Below are positions 44,499 to 56,205 of a stretch of DNA of 64,000 nucleotides, piece by piece. The notes below the pieces were generated by a model, which was given only the letters and a program-made list of their open reading frames with translations, made no database searches and was not told the DNA's origin. The stretch is from Avena insularis. Taxonomy: Eukaryota > Streptophyta > Magnoliopsida > Poales > Poaceae. A program made the position numbers and the translations under genes. Position 1 is the stretch's first letter; each line of letters starts with the position of its first letter. The stretch spans positions 359,986,975 through 360,050,974 of the forward strand of contig CM042694.1 of the NCBI GenBank assembly GCA_023614405.1. The letters are read 5' to 3'.

Positions 44499-45652
44499 TC
44501 CTCGTTGCCTCGGTAAGCAATCCACAATCCATCTATAGATTAGAGAGTGTTTTTAGTCCTATCCAGAAAAAGGCCCACCAAAAGAGTTGTCATAAACTAG
44601 ATTGCATCGTAAACGAGTAATAGTTGCTGGTCGTGTTCATCCTTTAGTTTCAATCTAGATCTGTTCTTCGTCGTTTTGTTTCTTCTCTTTTAGTTGTTTG
44701 CCACCATTGTTTTCCACCACCATCTTATCAGATCCGATCTCCTCTAAGAGTCCTAGTCTTCTACTCTTGGATGAGTCGGAATTTAAAAAAAAAATACTTT
44801 CCAGGTTACCGAGTCTGCCACGGCAGGATTTCGACGTCTTTTTCTGCCACGGCAGGACTTTCTGGGTTACCAAGTCTGCCACGGCAGGATTTCTGTGTTT
44901 TTCACTGCCACGGCAGGACGTTCTGAGTTACCAAGTTATCGATCTACCACGGCAGGATTTTGAGCTGTTTTGCTTCCACGACACCATAATTACAAAGTGT
45001 GATCGATTTGCACTTTTCCAAAAACCCTTAGCCATAGCCAATCTACTATATAGGTGTAGGAACTTGCCTATTGAGAATAGTTTCCGCTCCGACAGGCTGC
45101 TCTTAGGACTTTTGGTGCCGTACTTTGTAATTGGCCATGTGTTATCTATCAAAAAAATAGACAGCAAAAAGAAAAGTATCAAGGAAAAGCTATCCAAAAG
45201 AAAAAGAAAAAAGTTGTATAAAAAAAGGAGAATCTGAGCAAGAGGCCTAGTATTATTTTTGTGCACCGGTAGATTGAGCAATCTTGTGCCTGTTTACTTT
45301 GAGCTTTGCTAGTGTCTCTCGAGCGTAGTGCAACACCCTTCATAGTTGCATTGCCACGTTTTTCTCCACGTGTGTGTTTCTTGGGTATTTGTACGATCAT
45401 CACTAGGACTTGTTTGCAGTGTAGTTAGGATACCATACCTATAGCTCCACCATAAATACCTTGTGTGCCTTGTGATCGTTCTCTATACCTTTGATATTCA
45501 CTTCATCACATCAAGTGCATCAGTCTTTGATTTCATTGGTAGAGCATCTCTATTCACTTTGGAACGGTAAGATCTCCTTTCTTATTAGTTGTGAGTGAGC
45601 TGTGAGACTTCCACCATACAGACTTTTGATTTTGTGCACTAACCTACTAATC
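44499..45652 (+). other. F leader with palindromic word cluster
   Basis: Non-coding. CTGCCACGGCAGG occurs about six times at 44814-44960, spaced about 25-35 bp. Further on, TTTGTGCACCGGTAG and ATCAGTCTTTGATTTC are shared with the E, NA1 and NA2 leaders, showing a common leader for autonomous and non-autonomous members. A/G-rich run at 45150-45230. Confidence 0.75.
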
Positions 45653-47488
45653 ATGTCTTCTAGTGATGATGATGTTGTGATGCAGAAAAAGAAGGATGAG
45701 GAACCCGTCAATTGGCGTGAATATGAGGCTTTGAAGTCCCACTTGACACGTGTGTTTACTCACACGACAGATGCCATTGACAAGAATCTCCAAGATCTGA
45801 ATGTGAGGTTAGATCACCATGTTGGAACGGTGGATACTATTCAAACACAAGTGGCTACGCTCAATGTCAATGTCACCGCTTTGCAACAGTCCATGGAGGG
45901 TTTGACAGCCGCTTTACATAGAAGGGAAGAGCCTCAACATGATTATACCTTTGATGATTTTGATGAGGGTAGCGCTATGGATGCTACTCCACATGTTGGC
46001 AGGGGACGTGCCATTCCCCCTTCCCATGCACCTGCCCATGCACCTACCCATGCACCTGTCCATGCACCTCATGGCCGTGGGTATGCTCCTCTTGGGCGTG
46101 CTCAACGTGTTCCCAACCAACCTGCTGATGATGGTTTGGGCAAGCCAAAATTCTCAATTCCTAAGTTTGATGGTTCCATTGATCCTGAAGACTACCTCAC
46201 ATGGGAGTTGAAGATTGAGAAACTCTGGCGCTTATTTGACTATCCAGAAGATAAGAAGGTCAAACTTGCAGCATCTGAATTTGATGGTTATGCTTTGCGT
46301 TGGTGGGATGCTCTTGTGCAACATGGGAGGGAGGACAATGAACTTCCTGTGATGGATTGGCGCGAGATGAAGCAAATCATGAAAGCTCGTTTCGTCCCAA
46401 CCAACTACTTGCGTTCAGTTTTTGATAAGTTGACGCAACTGAAGCAAGGAACAATGACAGTTGATGAGTACTACATGGAGATGGAGATGCTTATGCAGCG
46501 TGCTAGAATTCGTGAGTCTATTGAGATGACCATGCAGCGATTCCTAAACAATTTGAAGTTACCAATCAAGAGCATTGTTTGTCATCACAAGTATGAGACC
46601 ATGAATGAGTTGTTGCATCATGCTAGAGAGGCTGAATCCCAGTTGGCAGAAGAGGCGAAGTCACGTACTCGTTTTCCATCCTCCAGCAGATTTTCGGCCA
46701 GACCTATTCCTCCTACAGCTGCGTCACCAGCTACTGTTCCGTTTACACCATCGTCCAAACCAGCAAGTACACCTTCGTTTGGTTCTAATGCTCGGAAACC
46801 CGCTACTCCTGCTGCTAGCTCGGGTTCCAACATGTCTACTGCACGTACTCGTGATGTGGTGTGCCACACTTGTGGTGGTAGAGGTCACTACAAGAAGGAT
46901 TGTCCAAACAGCAAGGTTATGTTTGTTAATGAACAAGGAGAAGTAGAAAGTGGAGATGAAGCTTCTGATGTTGATATTGATGATGACGAGGATGGTGCTG
47001 ATGCATATGCTGAGAGTGCACCAACTATCGTCGTGTCTTCATGTGTACTTAGTGTGCAACCGGTTGAGGAATCCCAGTGTTGCAACTTGTTCCAAAAAAA
47101 AGCTCTAGTTGGACCAAATAAAGCTTGCAAGGTCATAATTGATGGAGGTAGCTGCAGAAATCTTGCAAGTAAGGAATTATGTGCCGAACTAAATTTGACA
47201 TACTTACCTCATCCCAAGCCATACTACATACAATGGTTGAGCAACAATGGTGAGATGAAGGTAAATCATATGGTACGCTTGAACTTTCAAATAGGGCCAT
47301 ACAAAGATTCTATTGATTTTGATGTGGTTCCTATGACTGTTTGTCACCTCCTATTGGGTCGGCCATGGCTCTATGATCGCCATGTGCAACACAATGGCCA
47401 AGCCAATACATATCACTTGGAATTCAAAGGAAGAAAGATTACCATGCAGCCAATGACACCACAAGAAATTGTGAATGATTCTCGCTAG
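45653..47488 (+). CDS. F Gag-protease
   Basis: 611 residues from ATG 45653. N-terminal Glu/Lys-rich helical part, a HAPAHAPTHAPVHAP repeat (about residues 123-138), gag core KFSIPKFDGSIDPEDYLTW...YALRWWDALV...MKQIMKARFVP (about 165-250), Ser/Pro linker, zinc knuckle CHTCGGRGHYKKDC (about 404-417), acidic stretch, then protease with IIDGGSC (about 495) and CHLLLGRPW (about 565). Forms particles and processes the polyprotein in known relatives. It ends with TAG at 47486. Pol is in another frame (+1), so either a lesion or recoding separates them. The first ATG matching NA1, NA2 and E was chosen. Confidence 0.88.
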   Translation: MSSSDDDVVMQKKKDEEPVNWREYEALKSHLTRVFTHTTDAIDKNLQDLNVRLDHHVGTVDTIQTQVATLNVNVTALQQSMEGLTAALHRREEPQHDYTFDDFDEGSAMDATPHVGRGRAIPPSHAPAHAPTHAPVHAPHGRGYAPLGRAQRVPNQPADDGLGKPKFSIPKFDGSIDPEDYLTWELKIEKLWRLFDYPEDKKVKLAASEFDGYALRWWDALVQHGREDNELPVMDWREMKQIMKARFVPTNYLRSVFDKLTQLKQGTMTVDEYYMEMEMLMQRARIRESIEMTMQRFLNNLKLPIKSIVCHHKYETMNELLHHAREAESQLAEEAKSRTRFPSSSRFSARPIPPTAASPATVPFTPSSKPASTPSFGSNARKPATPAASSGSNMSTARTRDVVCHTCGGRGHYKKDCPNSKVMFVNEQGEVESGDEASDVDIDDDEDGADAYAESAPTIVVSSCVLSVQPVEESQCCNLFQKKALVGPNKACKVIIDGGSCRNLASKELCAELNLTYLPHPKPYYIQWLSNNGEMKVNHMVRLNFQIGPYKDSIDFDVVPMTVCHLLLGRPWLYDRHVQHNGQANTYHLEFKGRKITMQPMTPQEIVNDSR

Positions 47489-47507
47489 AAGATAGAGGTG
47501 AATTTGA

Positions 47508-50500
47508 AGGAAGATACTACCACTCTTGCGAGATTGTGTGACAGCTGTTCCTGATGTAATTGAGCCTAAATTGAGTGATATAATGAAAAGTGAGAGAGTG
47601 CCTGGTCTTGTGATATTAGCCACTAAGGAAGATATGAGAGAATTTCGTGAGGATCCTACAGCCATGCCACTTGTGCTCATGTATAAGGGCGAGGTATTGG
47701 TTTCTAACGACATGACCCCTATTTCTCTTGGTGTTTCATCTGTTTTGCAGGACTTTGGGGATATGTTTCCAGAAGATGTACCCGCAGGTTTGCCTCCCTT
47801 GCGTGGTATAGAACATCAAGTGGACTTGATTCCTGGCACCACACTTCCCAACCGTGCACCGTACAGGACTAATCCCAAAGAAACTAAAGAAATTCAGAAG
47901 CAAGTACAAGCATTGTTGGATAAAGGGTACATTCGTGTCTCTCTTAGCCCTTGTGATGTTCCTGTTATTTTAGTTCCTAAGAAAGATGGTACTTGGCGCA
48001 TGTGTGTTGATTGTAGAGCGATTAATAACATCACTATTCGATATCGTCATCCTATTCCACGCTTAGAGGATATGCTAGATGAATTGAGTGGTGCTGCTAT
48101 TTTCTCTAAAATTGACTTGCGTAGTGGTTATCATCAAATTAGGATGAATGAAGGGGATGGATGGAAAACTGCTTTCAAAACTAAATTTGTCTTGTATGAG
48201 TGGTTAGTTATGCCGTTTGGGCTTACTAATGCACCTAGTACTTTCATGCGTTTGATGAATCATGTTTTGAGAGAGTTTCTTGGTCGTTTCGTGGTTGTTT
48301 ACTTTGATGATATACTCATATACAGCCACACCGAATCTGAACATTGCACTCATATTAGACAAGTTTTGCAAGTGTTACGTGATAATAAATTATATGCTAA
48401 TCTTGAAAAATGTACATTTGCAAAAGATAAGGTCATGTTCCTAGGATTTGTTGTTTCTAAACATGGAGTAGAGGTGGATCAATCTAAAATTGAATCAATT
48501 CAGAATTGGCCTACTCCAATGAATGTAAGTCAAGTGCGTAGTTTCCACGGTCTCGCTGGTTTCTATAGGCACTTTGTGAAAGATTTTAGCACCATTGCTG
48601 CACCTTTGAATGATTTGACAAAGAAAGGTGTTCCTTTTATATGGGGCGCGGCCCAAGACATTGCTTTTGATACTTTGAAACGTTTGCTTACTTCTGCACC
48701 ATTGCTTGCATTACCTGATTTTTCAAAGCAATTTGAAGTTGAATGTGATGCTAGTGGTATAGGCATAGGTGGCGTTTTAATGCAAGAGGGTCGCCCTATA
48801 GCTTATTTTTCTGAGAAATTGACTGGTGCTCGTTTGAATTATTCAATCTATGATAAAGAATTGTATGCACTTGTTAGAGTACTTGAGGTTTGGCAACATT
48901 ATTTGTGGCCAAAGGAATTCATCATACAGTCTGATCATGAAGCATTGAAATACTTGAAAGCTCAATCAAACTTGCATAGAAGATTAGCTAAATGGGTTGA
49001 GTTCATTGAGTCTTTTCCTTATATCATTAATTATAAGAAGGGAAAAGAAAATGTTGTTGCTGATGCTCTGTCTAGGAAGAACATGCTATTAACCAATCTT
49101 GATGTTAAACTTTCTGGATTAGAAGCTATTTGTGCACTTTATGCAACTGACCATGATTTTGCTGAACCATATCGTTTGTGTGCTCTTAGAAACGCATGGG
49201 ATAAGTATCATATACATGATGGATATTTGTTTCGAGCTAACAAACTATGTATTCCAGAATCGTCGTTGCGTTTGTTCTTAGTGCAGGAATCACATGCTGG
49301 TGGTTTGATGGGTCACTTTGGGCGTGAGAAGACGTTGCTCATGCTTGCTGATCACTTTTATTGGCCCAAGATGAGGCGTGATGTGTACAGATTTGTGAGC
49401 CGATGTATTACATGCCACAATTCGAAATCTAAGCTGAAGCCTCACGGTTTGTATACACCTCTCTCTGCACCTACTATTCCATGGGAAGACATTAGTATGG
49501 ATTTTGTGCTAGGTCTACCTAAAACTCAGAGAGGTCATGATTCTATATTTGTGGTAGTAGATAGGTTCTCTAAGATGGCTCATTTTATTGCCTGCCACAA
49601 AAGCGACGATGCGTCGCATGTTGCTAACTTGTTTTTTAGGGACATCGTGAGATTACATGGAGTACCAAAGACGATTGTTTCTGACCGTGATGTGAAGTTC
49701 ATGAGCTACTTTTGGAAGACCTTATGGGGGAAGCTAGGAATGAAGTTGCTGTTCAGTACTACATGTCATCCCCAAACAGATGGTCAAACGGAGGTGGTGA
49801 ATAGAACATTGTCACAGCTGCTAAGGACCATGATTAAAAAGAATCTACGGGAGTGGGAAGAGTGTTTGCCACATGTTGAATTTGCTTACAACAGGGCTGT
49901 GCATTCAACTACTCAGCTTTGTCCTTTTGAGGTGGTGTATGGTTTCAAACCATTGATGCCACTTGATATGTTGCCTCGGCCATTACATGAGAGAGTTGAT
50001 ATGGAGGCATCAAAACGTGCTGATTATGTGAAGAAAATACATGAGAAGACTCGAGAGGCTATTGAGAAGAAAGGCAAGAACATTGCTGCTGCAAGGAATC
50101 AAACACGAAAAGAAGTGTTGTTCGAGCCTGGAGATATGGTTTGGGTCCATCTACGCAAGGATAGGTTTCCACTACTTCGAAAATCAAAATTGAAGCCACG
50201 TGGTGCTGGTCCTTACAAGGTGTTAGACAAGATTAATGATAATGCCTACTCGGTTGATATACCTATTGAGGAGGTTGGTGGAGTTAGCAACAGCTTCAAC
50301 GTTGCTGATTTGTCACCATATGCTGGAGAAGACCTTGGAGCGTCGAGGTCGACGCCTTTTGAAGGGGGGGGAGATGATGAGGACATCCCTACAATTACAC
50401 CTACCCCAATTGCTAATGAAGTTGTTCCAATTGCAAAGAAGGATCAATCCAATGAGATAAGGATTGGACCAATCACAAGAGCTCGTGCCAAGCTACTAGA

Positions 50501-50852
50501 ACAACAGGTGAACTTGTTTCTTAATGAACCTGGTGTTTTAATTAATGAGAATTTTATACTACCTAAGTCTTTGAATTATTGTATGATCAGGTACTTGGGA
50601 GAAGAAGGCATAGCACGGAGTGAGGAATTGAAGGAACATGGCGTGTTGATCAATGAGGAATGCGCGAGGGAGGAGAGGGAGGAAGCGCAAGGAGCACTCC
50701 ACGAGAAGATCAACACATGGTCGAGGGATCTCTGCCGCGGCAGAGAAACCACGCAGCCTTCTGCCGCGACAGAAAAACCGGGTCCGACTCTGCCACGGCA
50801 GAGTAGGCCTGCGCGCCTTGAGCCGATCCACCTTGGGTCGGTTGTATCTTAG
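47508..50852 (+). CDS. F Pol: RT, RNase H, integrase, LTR-encoded tail
   Basis: About 1110 codons with no stop, open from 47508; no ATG is needed if joined to Gag. [14 protein letters not shown] and YFDDILIY (about residue 258). RNase [15 protein letters not shown] (about 405), [26 protein letters not shown]. Integrase: HFGREKT...[10 protein letters not shown]...CITC zinc region (about 597-635), Asp in [10 protein letters not shown] (about 657), Asp in VSDRDVKF (about 719), Glu in [10 protein letters not shown] (about 757). GPY/F-type [14 protein letters not shown] (about 895). It then crosses the purine tract and reads [11 protein letters not shown] inside the LTR, where CRM elements carry their targeting tail. 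All catalytic residues are present. Confidence 0.92.
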   Translation, partial: RKILPLLRDCVTAVPDVIEPKLSDIMKSERVPGLVILATKEDMREFREDPTAMPLVLMYKGEVLVSNDMTPISLGVSSVLQDFGDMFPEDVPAGLPPLRGIEHQVDLIPGTTLPNRAPYRTNPKETKEIQKQVQALLDKGYIRVSLSPCDVPVILVPKKDGTWRMCVDCRAINNITIRYRHPIPRLEDMLDELSGAAIFSKIDLRSGYHQIRMNEGDGWKTAFKTKFVLYEWLVMPFGLTNAPSTFMRLMNHVLREFLGRFVVVYFDDILIYSHTESEHCTHIRQVLQVLRDNKLYANLEKCTFAKDKVMFLGFVVSKHGVEVDQSKIESIQNWPTPMNVSQVRSFHGLAGFYRHFVKDFSTIAAPLNDLTKKGVPFIWGAAQDIAFDTLKRLLTSAPLLALPDFSKQFEVECDASGIGIGGVLMQEGRPIAYFSEKLTGARLNYSIYDKELYALVRVLEVWQHYLWPKEFIIQSDHEALKYLKAQSNLHRRLAKWVEFIESFPYIINYKKGKENVVADALSRKNMLLTNLDVKLSGLEAICALYATDHDFAEPYRLCALRNAWDKYHIHDGYLFRANKLCIPESSLRLFLVQESHAGGLMGHFGREKTLLMLADHFYWPKMRRDVYRFVSRCITCHNSKSKLKPHGLYTPLSAPTIPWEDISMDFVLGLPKTQRGHDSIFVVVDRFSKMAHFIACHKSDDASHVANLFFRDIVRLHGVPKTIVSDRDVKFMSYFWKTLWGKLGMKLLFSTTCHPQTDGQTEVVNRTLSQLLRTMIKKNLREWEECLPHVEFAYNRAVHSTTQLCPFEVVYGFKPLMPLDMLPRPLHERVDMEASKRADYVKKIHEKTREAIEKKGKNIAAARNQTRKEVLFEPGDMVWVHLRKDRFPLLRKSKLKPRGAGPYKVLDKINDNAYSVDIPIEEVGGVSNSFNVADLSPYAGEDLGASRSTPFEGGGDDEDIPTITPTPIANEVVPIAKKDQSNEIRIGPITRARAKLLEQQVNLFLNEPGVLINENFILPKSLNYCMIRYLGEEGIARSEELKEHGVLINEECAREEREEAQGALHEKINTWSRDLCRGRETTQPSAATEKPGPTLPRQSRPARLEPIHLGSVVS
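50362..50374 (+). promoter_or_regulatory. Polypurine tract of F
   Basis: AAGGGGGGGGAGA directly before the 3' LTR, primer for plus-strand DNA. Its 8 G keep the pol frame open into the LTR; E has 4, C2 has 6 and C1 has 7. Confidence 0.8.
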
Positions 50853-51245
50853 CCTAGTTCGAGTCGAATTGTTATTCCGAGTCGCAGCCACCGACCCTTA
50901 GCCCTTAAATAGATGGGGGCGTCGCAATTTAGGGTTAAGACCACGTTAAAATATTTTGGAGTTGTTTCTTTCATAGAACCTCTGAAATTACCCTGTGTTC
51001 GAATTCTACAGCTATAATTGAGTGTGATCTGTTGTTCCATTGGGAATTAGTAGATTGCATACTACCGTTCGTGGTCAAGGCTGCGTGCGCAAGAGCGTGG
51101 TGTTGTGAATATCCTACAAGGTTTGAGAGCTGTTGCATTGGCATCAGGGATCGAGCGGGAGAGTTCATAGCTACAGGCTAGTTATCTATCATCCACCATA
51201 TCCATCGACAAGTGCTTGCTGAGAAGATCGGGCCACCCCATATCA
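50375..51245 (+). repeat. 3' LTR of F (871 bp)
   Basis: Encodes the Pol tail to 50852. Word zone 50726-50800 with CTGCCGCGGCAG and CTGCCACGGCAG. TATA-like TTAAATAGATGG near 50904. AGATCGGGCCACCCC near 51226. Confidence 0.92.
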
Positions 51246-51778
51246 CAAGTGCCTCATAGAATAGGAAGCGCAAGCTCGATGAACATCAAATAGGTGGTAC
51301 TTATTGTGCATATCTTGTAGCCCACCAATTTATTGTAATCGAACTAGCGTGTCTCCTTGCACTTGTGCAACACGAGCTTATAGTCTTTGCTAGGTAATCA
51401 TTTGGTTCTTAGCTTAGTTTCTCCGTTGCACAAGTCCCATTTATCCCACCGTGTGTGTTTCCTTGTACATATTTCCTCTTGTGGATTGACTTGTTTTGCT
51501 TTGTGATCATTGTGGTTCTTTACTTGCCATTACAACATCTTGAGTTAGGATTGGTTCTTGACATGCCACCTTCCATACCTATCCACCATAAGCTTTGTGT
51601 GTGTGTGTTTTTAGTGGTTAGTTGGTTTTGGTGTTCCGCGTGAACTTCACTTTGCTTGGTTTTGATTGCTCTCAAGTGTTGCCACTTGCACGATATTATC
51701 TTCCAAGGTAAAGTAAGGTTTGACGTTGCATCCCTAACCCCCTACCACTTCCATATTCACCACTTGGTCTTGTGAATC
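51246..51778 (+). other. B2 leader, second part
   Basis: Resumes after F with CAAGTGCCTCATAGAATAGG, matching B1 from 31996. No ORF. GTGTGTGTGT run at 51597-51608. The context TCTTGTGAATCATG leads into ORF1. Confidence 0.7.
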
Positions 51779-53050
51779 ATGTCTAGGGACTCTGGAACCG
51801 AGGATGATATCTATGAAGAATCCATGATGAGCCACGACTATGACTCCACAAGTATAGTGGACATGATGGAGCACTACACCGACAATGGCTCCACATGCTT
51901 TGAGGACCCGTAGCATTGCACCTATGACAGCTCCACATGCATGGAAGACATGGAGCACGTCATCAACTATGGCTCCTCAAGCATGGAGGACTTGGAGCTC
52001 TACATCGACAATGGCTCCTCATGCATGGAGTACATGGAGCACTACACCGACAATGGCTCCACATGCTTGGGTGATATGGAGTACTACATCAACAATGACT
52101 CTCCAAGCATGGATGACTTCGAGTGCTACAACGACAACACCTCACCAAGCATGGAGGACATGGCGAGCTTCACCCACTTCGAGGGCTCTTCCATGAGCCA
52201 TGAAGAATACCTCCACCGCTTGGAGATCGAGGACTACTACGCCAAGCTAGCAGAGACGCATCATCAAGAAACCATGACCTTCAAGGCTAAGCGTGCCACT
52301 CCAAAGGGCACCACCTACTTCGATGATCCACCTCCAAGGTATCAAGCGCCACCACCTACATGGCGTCATGCACCACCATCTCCAAGGCGACGAGCACCAT
52401 CACCTCCATGCCGTCAAGCGCCACCATCCCCAAGGCGCCAAACACGACCATCTCCAAGGCATCAAGTGCATCTACCTCCAAGGCATCAAGTGTCATCTAC
52501 TCCAAGAAGAGTGGCTCCCAAACCTCATCTTCCAAAAGAGGCGCCACAAAGCAAGAATCTTCATCGACATACATCCTCTCATGATCATTGTCAACATCAA
52601 GAGGATACAAGACGTCGTTCAAGGCATCTTCGCCATGAAGACGGAGAATACATGTTGAGCACCATCCATAATGCTCAACCAAGCTCAAGAAGGCACCACC
52701 ATCAAAAACAAAGTGCCAAGGAAAAGGATCATCGTCGCGAGCGTCATGTGGATGACCAAGTGCTTCTCCAACATAAACCTTCGGCAAGGCACGCCAATGA
52801 CCTCCATCGACACCATCATAAGGCACCTTCAACTACTAGTGCCACCACCAAAATGGCACCAAGAGCAAGCCTTCTTCCACACCATCAAGCTTCAACGCCA
52901 AGACTCCAAGTTCAAGAGGAAGCATCCAACTACAAGAGCTTCAATGCAACTTCTTATTCAAGCACTCCAAAAATGTCATTCAAGCAAGAGATGGACCTCT
53001 ACTTCACCAAGTTGGACGAGGCCGTCAAAAACATGCCCCCCAAGAAATAG
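51779..53050 (+). CDS. B2 ORF1: acidic 14-residue repeats plus basic Pro/Arg/His tail
   Basis: 424 codons from ATG 51779 with one in-frame TAG at 51911. N-terminal third: at least six acidic units of about 14 residues, consensus SMEDMExYxDNGSS (51860-52190). Middle: HEEYLHRLEIEDYYAKL, then PPSPRRRAPSPP-like and HQ-rich repeats (52320-52520), then His/Arg/Lys-rich to the end, finishing KNMPPKK. Acidic head and basic tail could mimic a nucleocapsid role, but there is no zinc knuckle and no gag core that I can see. Sits where gag should be. B1 carries a second copy. Function unknown. Confidence 0.6.
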
Positions 53051-53061
53051 AAGAAAACAAG

Positions 53062-54009
53062 TTGCTTTGCCAACAAGTGGATGCAAGAGCGAAGATGGCA
53101 TCAAAGACCAATACTTCCAATTTGAGTGCCACCACCACAATGGCACCCAAAGTACAAGGCGACGACACGGTCGAGAATGGTGAGCATGGGATTTTCCCTT
53201 CACCAAAGGAAGCACATGGAGTTGAGAGAACCGAGCCTACCCCCATATGCTTGAGTGATGATGTGGTACCAATCCCATGTGAGTATGAGATCCACTTAGC
53301 CCACTTGAGTGAAAACAAGAGTGAGATGAGTGACTCCACCATACGTGAGATTGAGTGCTTCCACTTGGAGGGCATGAGTGATACACCTAGTGAGTTGAGA
53401 GTGGTAGTTGATAGGTCATGTGAGACCACTTTGATTTCTAACGACTTACCCTCTACCTCTAGTGTGTTTTCTCATGATGTGCTAGGTTCCATGGATCAAG
53501 AAGCGCCAAGCTTGGAGATGATGATGCCTCCGACCGAGAAGATGTACATGGTGGATGAAGATGATGCCATCCCCATACATGATGAAGTCGTCCACATGGA
53601 GGCCAATGCTACCACAACACCCACTTCATATGAGAGGTATGAACAAGGTAAAAATAAGGGTGTTGATGATGCCATGATCCCACTAGTGGACATGATGACT
53701 TGTGATGATTGGCATGCTATGGATGATGTTTGTGATATCACATATGCTTCATTGACATTTCCATGTTATACTTTGCCTTTGCATAATGTTGAGCATGTGA
53801 AACTATTTGATTGTGATGATGTTGCCATAGACATGCCATGCTCTAAACGTTACGTTGATGATATCATTGCTTGCACTTTGTTGAACAATTGCTCTTTCCA
53901 ATGTTTTGCTTGCAATGATGTTACCAATGGTACCCCTCGAACCATGCTTTGTCATGAATGTTTTACAATATCTCCCGTTGCTTGCAATGAGTTGAATAAT
54001 TGCTCTTTC
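53062..54009 (+). CDS. B2 ORF2, 5' part (before NA2)
   Basis: Open for 316 codons; first ATG at about 53095 (MASKTNTSNL). In a different frame from ORF1. A segment PCEYEIHLAHLSEN...DSTIREIE (53270-53360) aligns with PCENESH...LSES...DSTKREVE of the NA1 ORF, so two non-autonomous families share this domain. Then an acidic Met-rich part and the first Cys units, LLNNCSFQCFACND and LNNCSF. NA2 is inserted after the Phe codon at 54009; the frame continues exactly in phase at 59601. Confidence 0.6.
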
Positions 54010-54851
54010 TGATATGGGGTGGCCCGATCTTCTCAGCAAGCACTTTGTCGATGGTGATGGTGGATGATAGATAACTAACCTGTAGCTATGAACTCTCCCG
54101 CTCGATCCCTGATGCCAATGCAACAGCTCTCGAACCTTGTAGGATATTCACAACACCATGCTCTTGCGCACGTAGCCATGACCACGAACAGTAGTCTGCA
54201 ATCTACTAATTCCCAATGGAACAACAGATCACACTCAATTATAGTTGGTAGATTCGAACACAGGGTAATTCCAGAGGTTCTATGAAAGAAATAACTCCAA
54301 AATATTTTAATGTGGTCTAAAAACCTAACTTGTGACGGCTACGGAGGTTTATATGAGGGCTGGGGCGTCCTCCCCTCTAAACGGACCTAAAAATAGCCAT
54401 AACTTGGCCCAAACTGACTCGGTTCGACTCAAACTGATACATACCGACCCATATATGGGTTCGGCCTTATTGGCACGCAGTCCAAACGTCGTGGAACACC
54501 TCAAACGTGTAATTCTTGGTGCGCCATCTCTCTCTCTCTCTTGCACATACGTGATTCCTTCATTGCCTCCTAGTGCGCATGCCTCCCGCTCCTCCCTCGC
54601 GCACTTGTTGATATTGAAAATCAGCGCTTGTCCTTCTTGCTGCAACTCTCCTCCTCCTCCTCGCGCAACGCTTGTGTTATCAATAAACCTGATCATACAA
54701 AGATGCATAGACTTAGGTAGTATAAAGTTCTCATTAAGTAAAACATCAGGTTCAATTAAGAATGAATTCACCTAATAGTCATTATTGATTTGACTCAATA
54801 TTTCCTTCCAGTTCGAGGTCGAATCATCATAATCCTGATATATCCTCATCA
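54010..54851 (-). repeat. NA2 LTR1 (3' LTR, 842 bp)
   Basis: Adjacent to a polypurine tract on its right (minus-strand upstream), which defines it as the 3' LTR. Confidence 0.92.
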
Positions 54852-55221
54852 TCCTCCCTTTCTTCATGAAAAGCCGTCCTCGGCTTTAGGTAAGCCTGAA
54901 AGTGGGAGAAACAAAAAGAACAACGATAATGCATAAAGTATATGTATATATAACATGTTGTATTATTGTTGTTCACATGAAAAGTATGTCCAGTATACAT
55001 CAAGCAACTTAAATTGCAGGTATAAGTGAAGTACAAAGAATCATGATCATGGTGAAAAACAACTAAATAGATAGTCTTGTTCTTCAATATTAAATTCAGT
55101 TTTCTTAAAGAAGATCTATGATCAAATTTGTGGACAAGATCTAACCAATTCAATATGTGTGAAAACCAAATTGATTCACACCATGCTTCAACTGCGCTAC
55201 TCTGATTAATATAAACATGAT
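54852..55221 (-). other. NA2 3' non-coding region
   Basis: Matches 63541-63900 of NA3. Minus-strand reading enters LTR1 through the purine tract. No Pol sequence. Confidence 0.75.
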
Positions 55222-55591
55222 CATCCATAGATTAGAGAGTGTTTTTCATCCTATACAGAAAAAGCCCCACAAAACGAGTTGCCATAGCCTAGATTACATC
55301 GTAATCGAGTAATAGTTGCTGGTCGAGTTCCTCTATTAGATTAGATTTAGATCTGTTCTTCGTAGATTTGTTTTCTAGTTGTTCTAGTTGTTTTCCACCA
55401 TCTTTTTCCGCTACCATCAAGTCAGATCCGACCAAGTAAAGAGTCCTAGTTGCGTACTGCTTGGCAAGTCGGAATAAAAAAAAATTGGCTCGCTGCCTCA
55501 CGCCTGACCGCAGATGCATGCTCCAGCGTGAAAAAAAATTGGACCGTCGCCTCACCACGGACCGTGCGCCCTCATCTGAGAGAAAAAATTC
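55222..55591 (+). repeat. Inverted leader copy, left arm
   Basis: About 370 bp, reverse complement of 57488-57862 with about 90 percent identity by eye (CATAGATTAGAGAGTG at one end, GAGAAAAAATTC at the other). Arms enclose the 1.9-kb inverted body. Confidence 0.85.
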
Positions 55592-56205
55592 TGCCGCCAT
55601 CCTGCGTGGCGGATTTTAGGACGTTCTGTGTGGCGTAGACCAATTCTCAGGTCAATTTTTTTTCTTTTGTGTTTATTTTTTTACTGAGTCCACATAGTGT
55701 ACCTATCCTTGTGAGCCTTAGTACGCCTTTCTTTGTGTCTAAATCTATCCTACGAGACTAGCGTGCTTAGTGCTCTGCTTGGGCTCAGTTTAGCAATCTT
55801 GTGCCCGTTTCGTTGAGACATTGCTAGCGTCTCTCCTTGTGCATTGCAACACGAGCTTTCCTCCGACATACCTTACTTTATTGAGCTTATTTTCATAGTT
55901 GCAATTGTCCCATTTATCTCCACTGTGTGTGTTTCCGTGGGTCTTTGTCATACGATCAGCACTAGGACTTGTTTGCGGTGTAGTTAGGATACCATACCTA
56001 CAGCTCCACCATAAATAACCTGTGTGCCCTGCGATCGTTCTCTATACCTTTGGTATTCACTTCATCACATCAGTGCATCAGTCTTTGATTTCGAATTGGT
56101 AAGCATCACTATTCACTTTGGAACGGTAAGATCTGCTTTCTTGTTGAGTGAGTTGTGAGTGTGCCACCAAAACAATTTTGTGTTTTTGCACTAATGTACT
56201 AATCA

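Larger units (their letters stand above)
43621..51245 (+). mobile_element. F: near-intact CRM-like Ty3/gypsy element, TSD CAAGT
   Basis: 7625 bp. LTRs of 863 and 871 bp, Met-type primer site, Gag-protease ORF, RT-RNase H-integrase ORF reading into the 3' LTR, and a G-rich purine tract. Flanks CAAGT at 43616-43620 and 51246-51250; the empty site is visible in B1 at 31996-32000. The LTR start TGATGAGGACATCC, the Pol sequence and a RARAK tail encoded in the 3' LTR fit the CRM lineage of chromoviruses (from memory, not a search). Confidence 0.93.

Noticed and set aside
44814..44960. Transcription terminator hairpins
   Set aside because: The palindromic words lack a following T-run and are repeated in leaders and LTRs; plant Pol II does not use such terminators.
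54852..55300. tRNA or small RNA gene near TCAAGCAACTTAAATTGC
   Set aside because: No cloverleaf or A/B boxes found; it is conserved 3' sequence of the NA elements.
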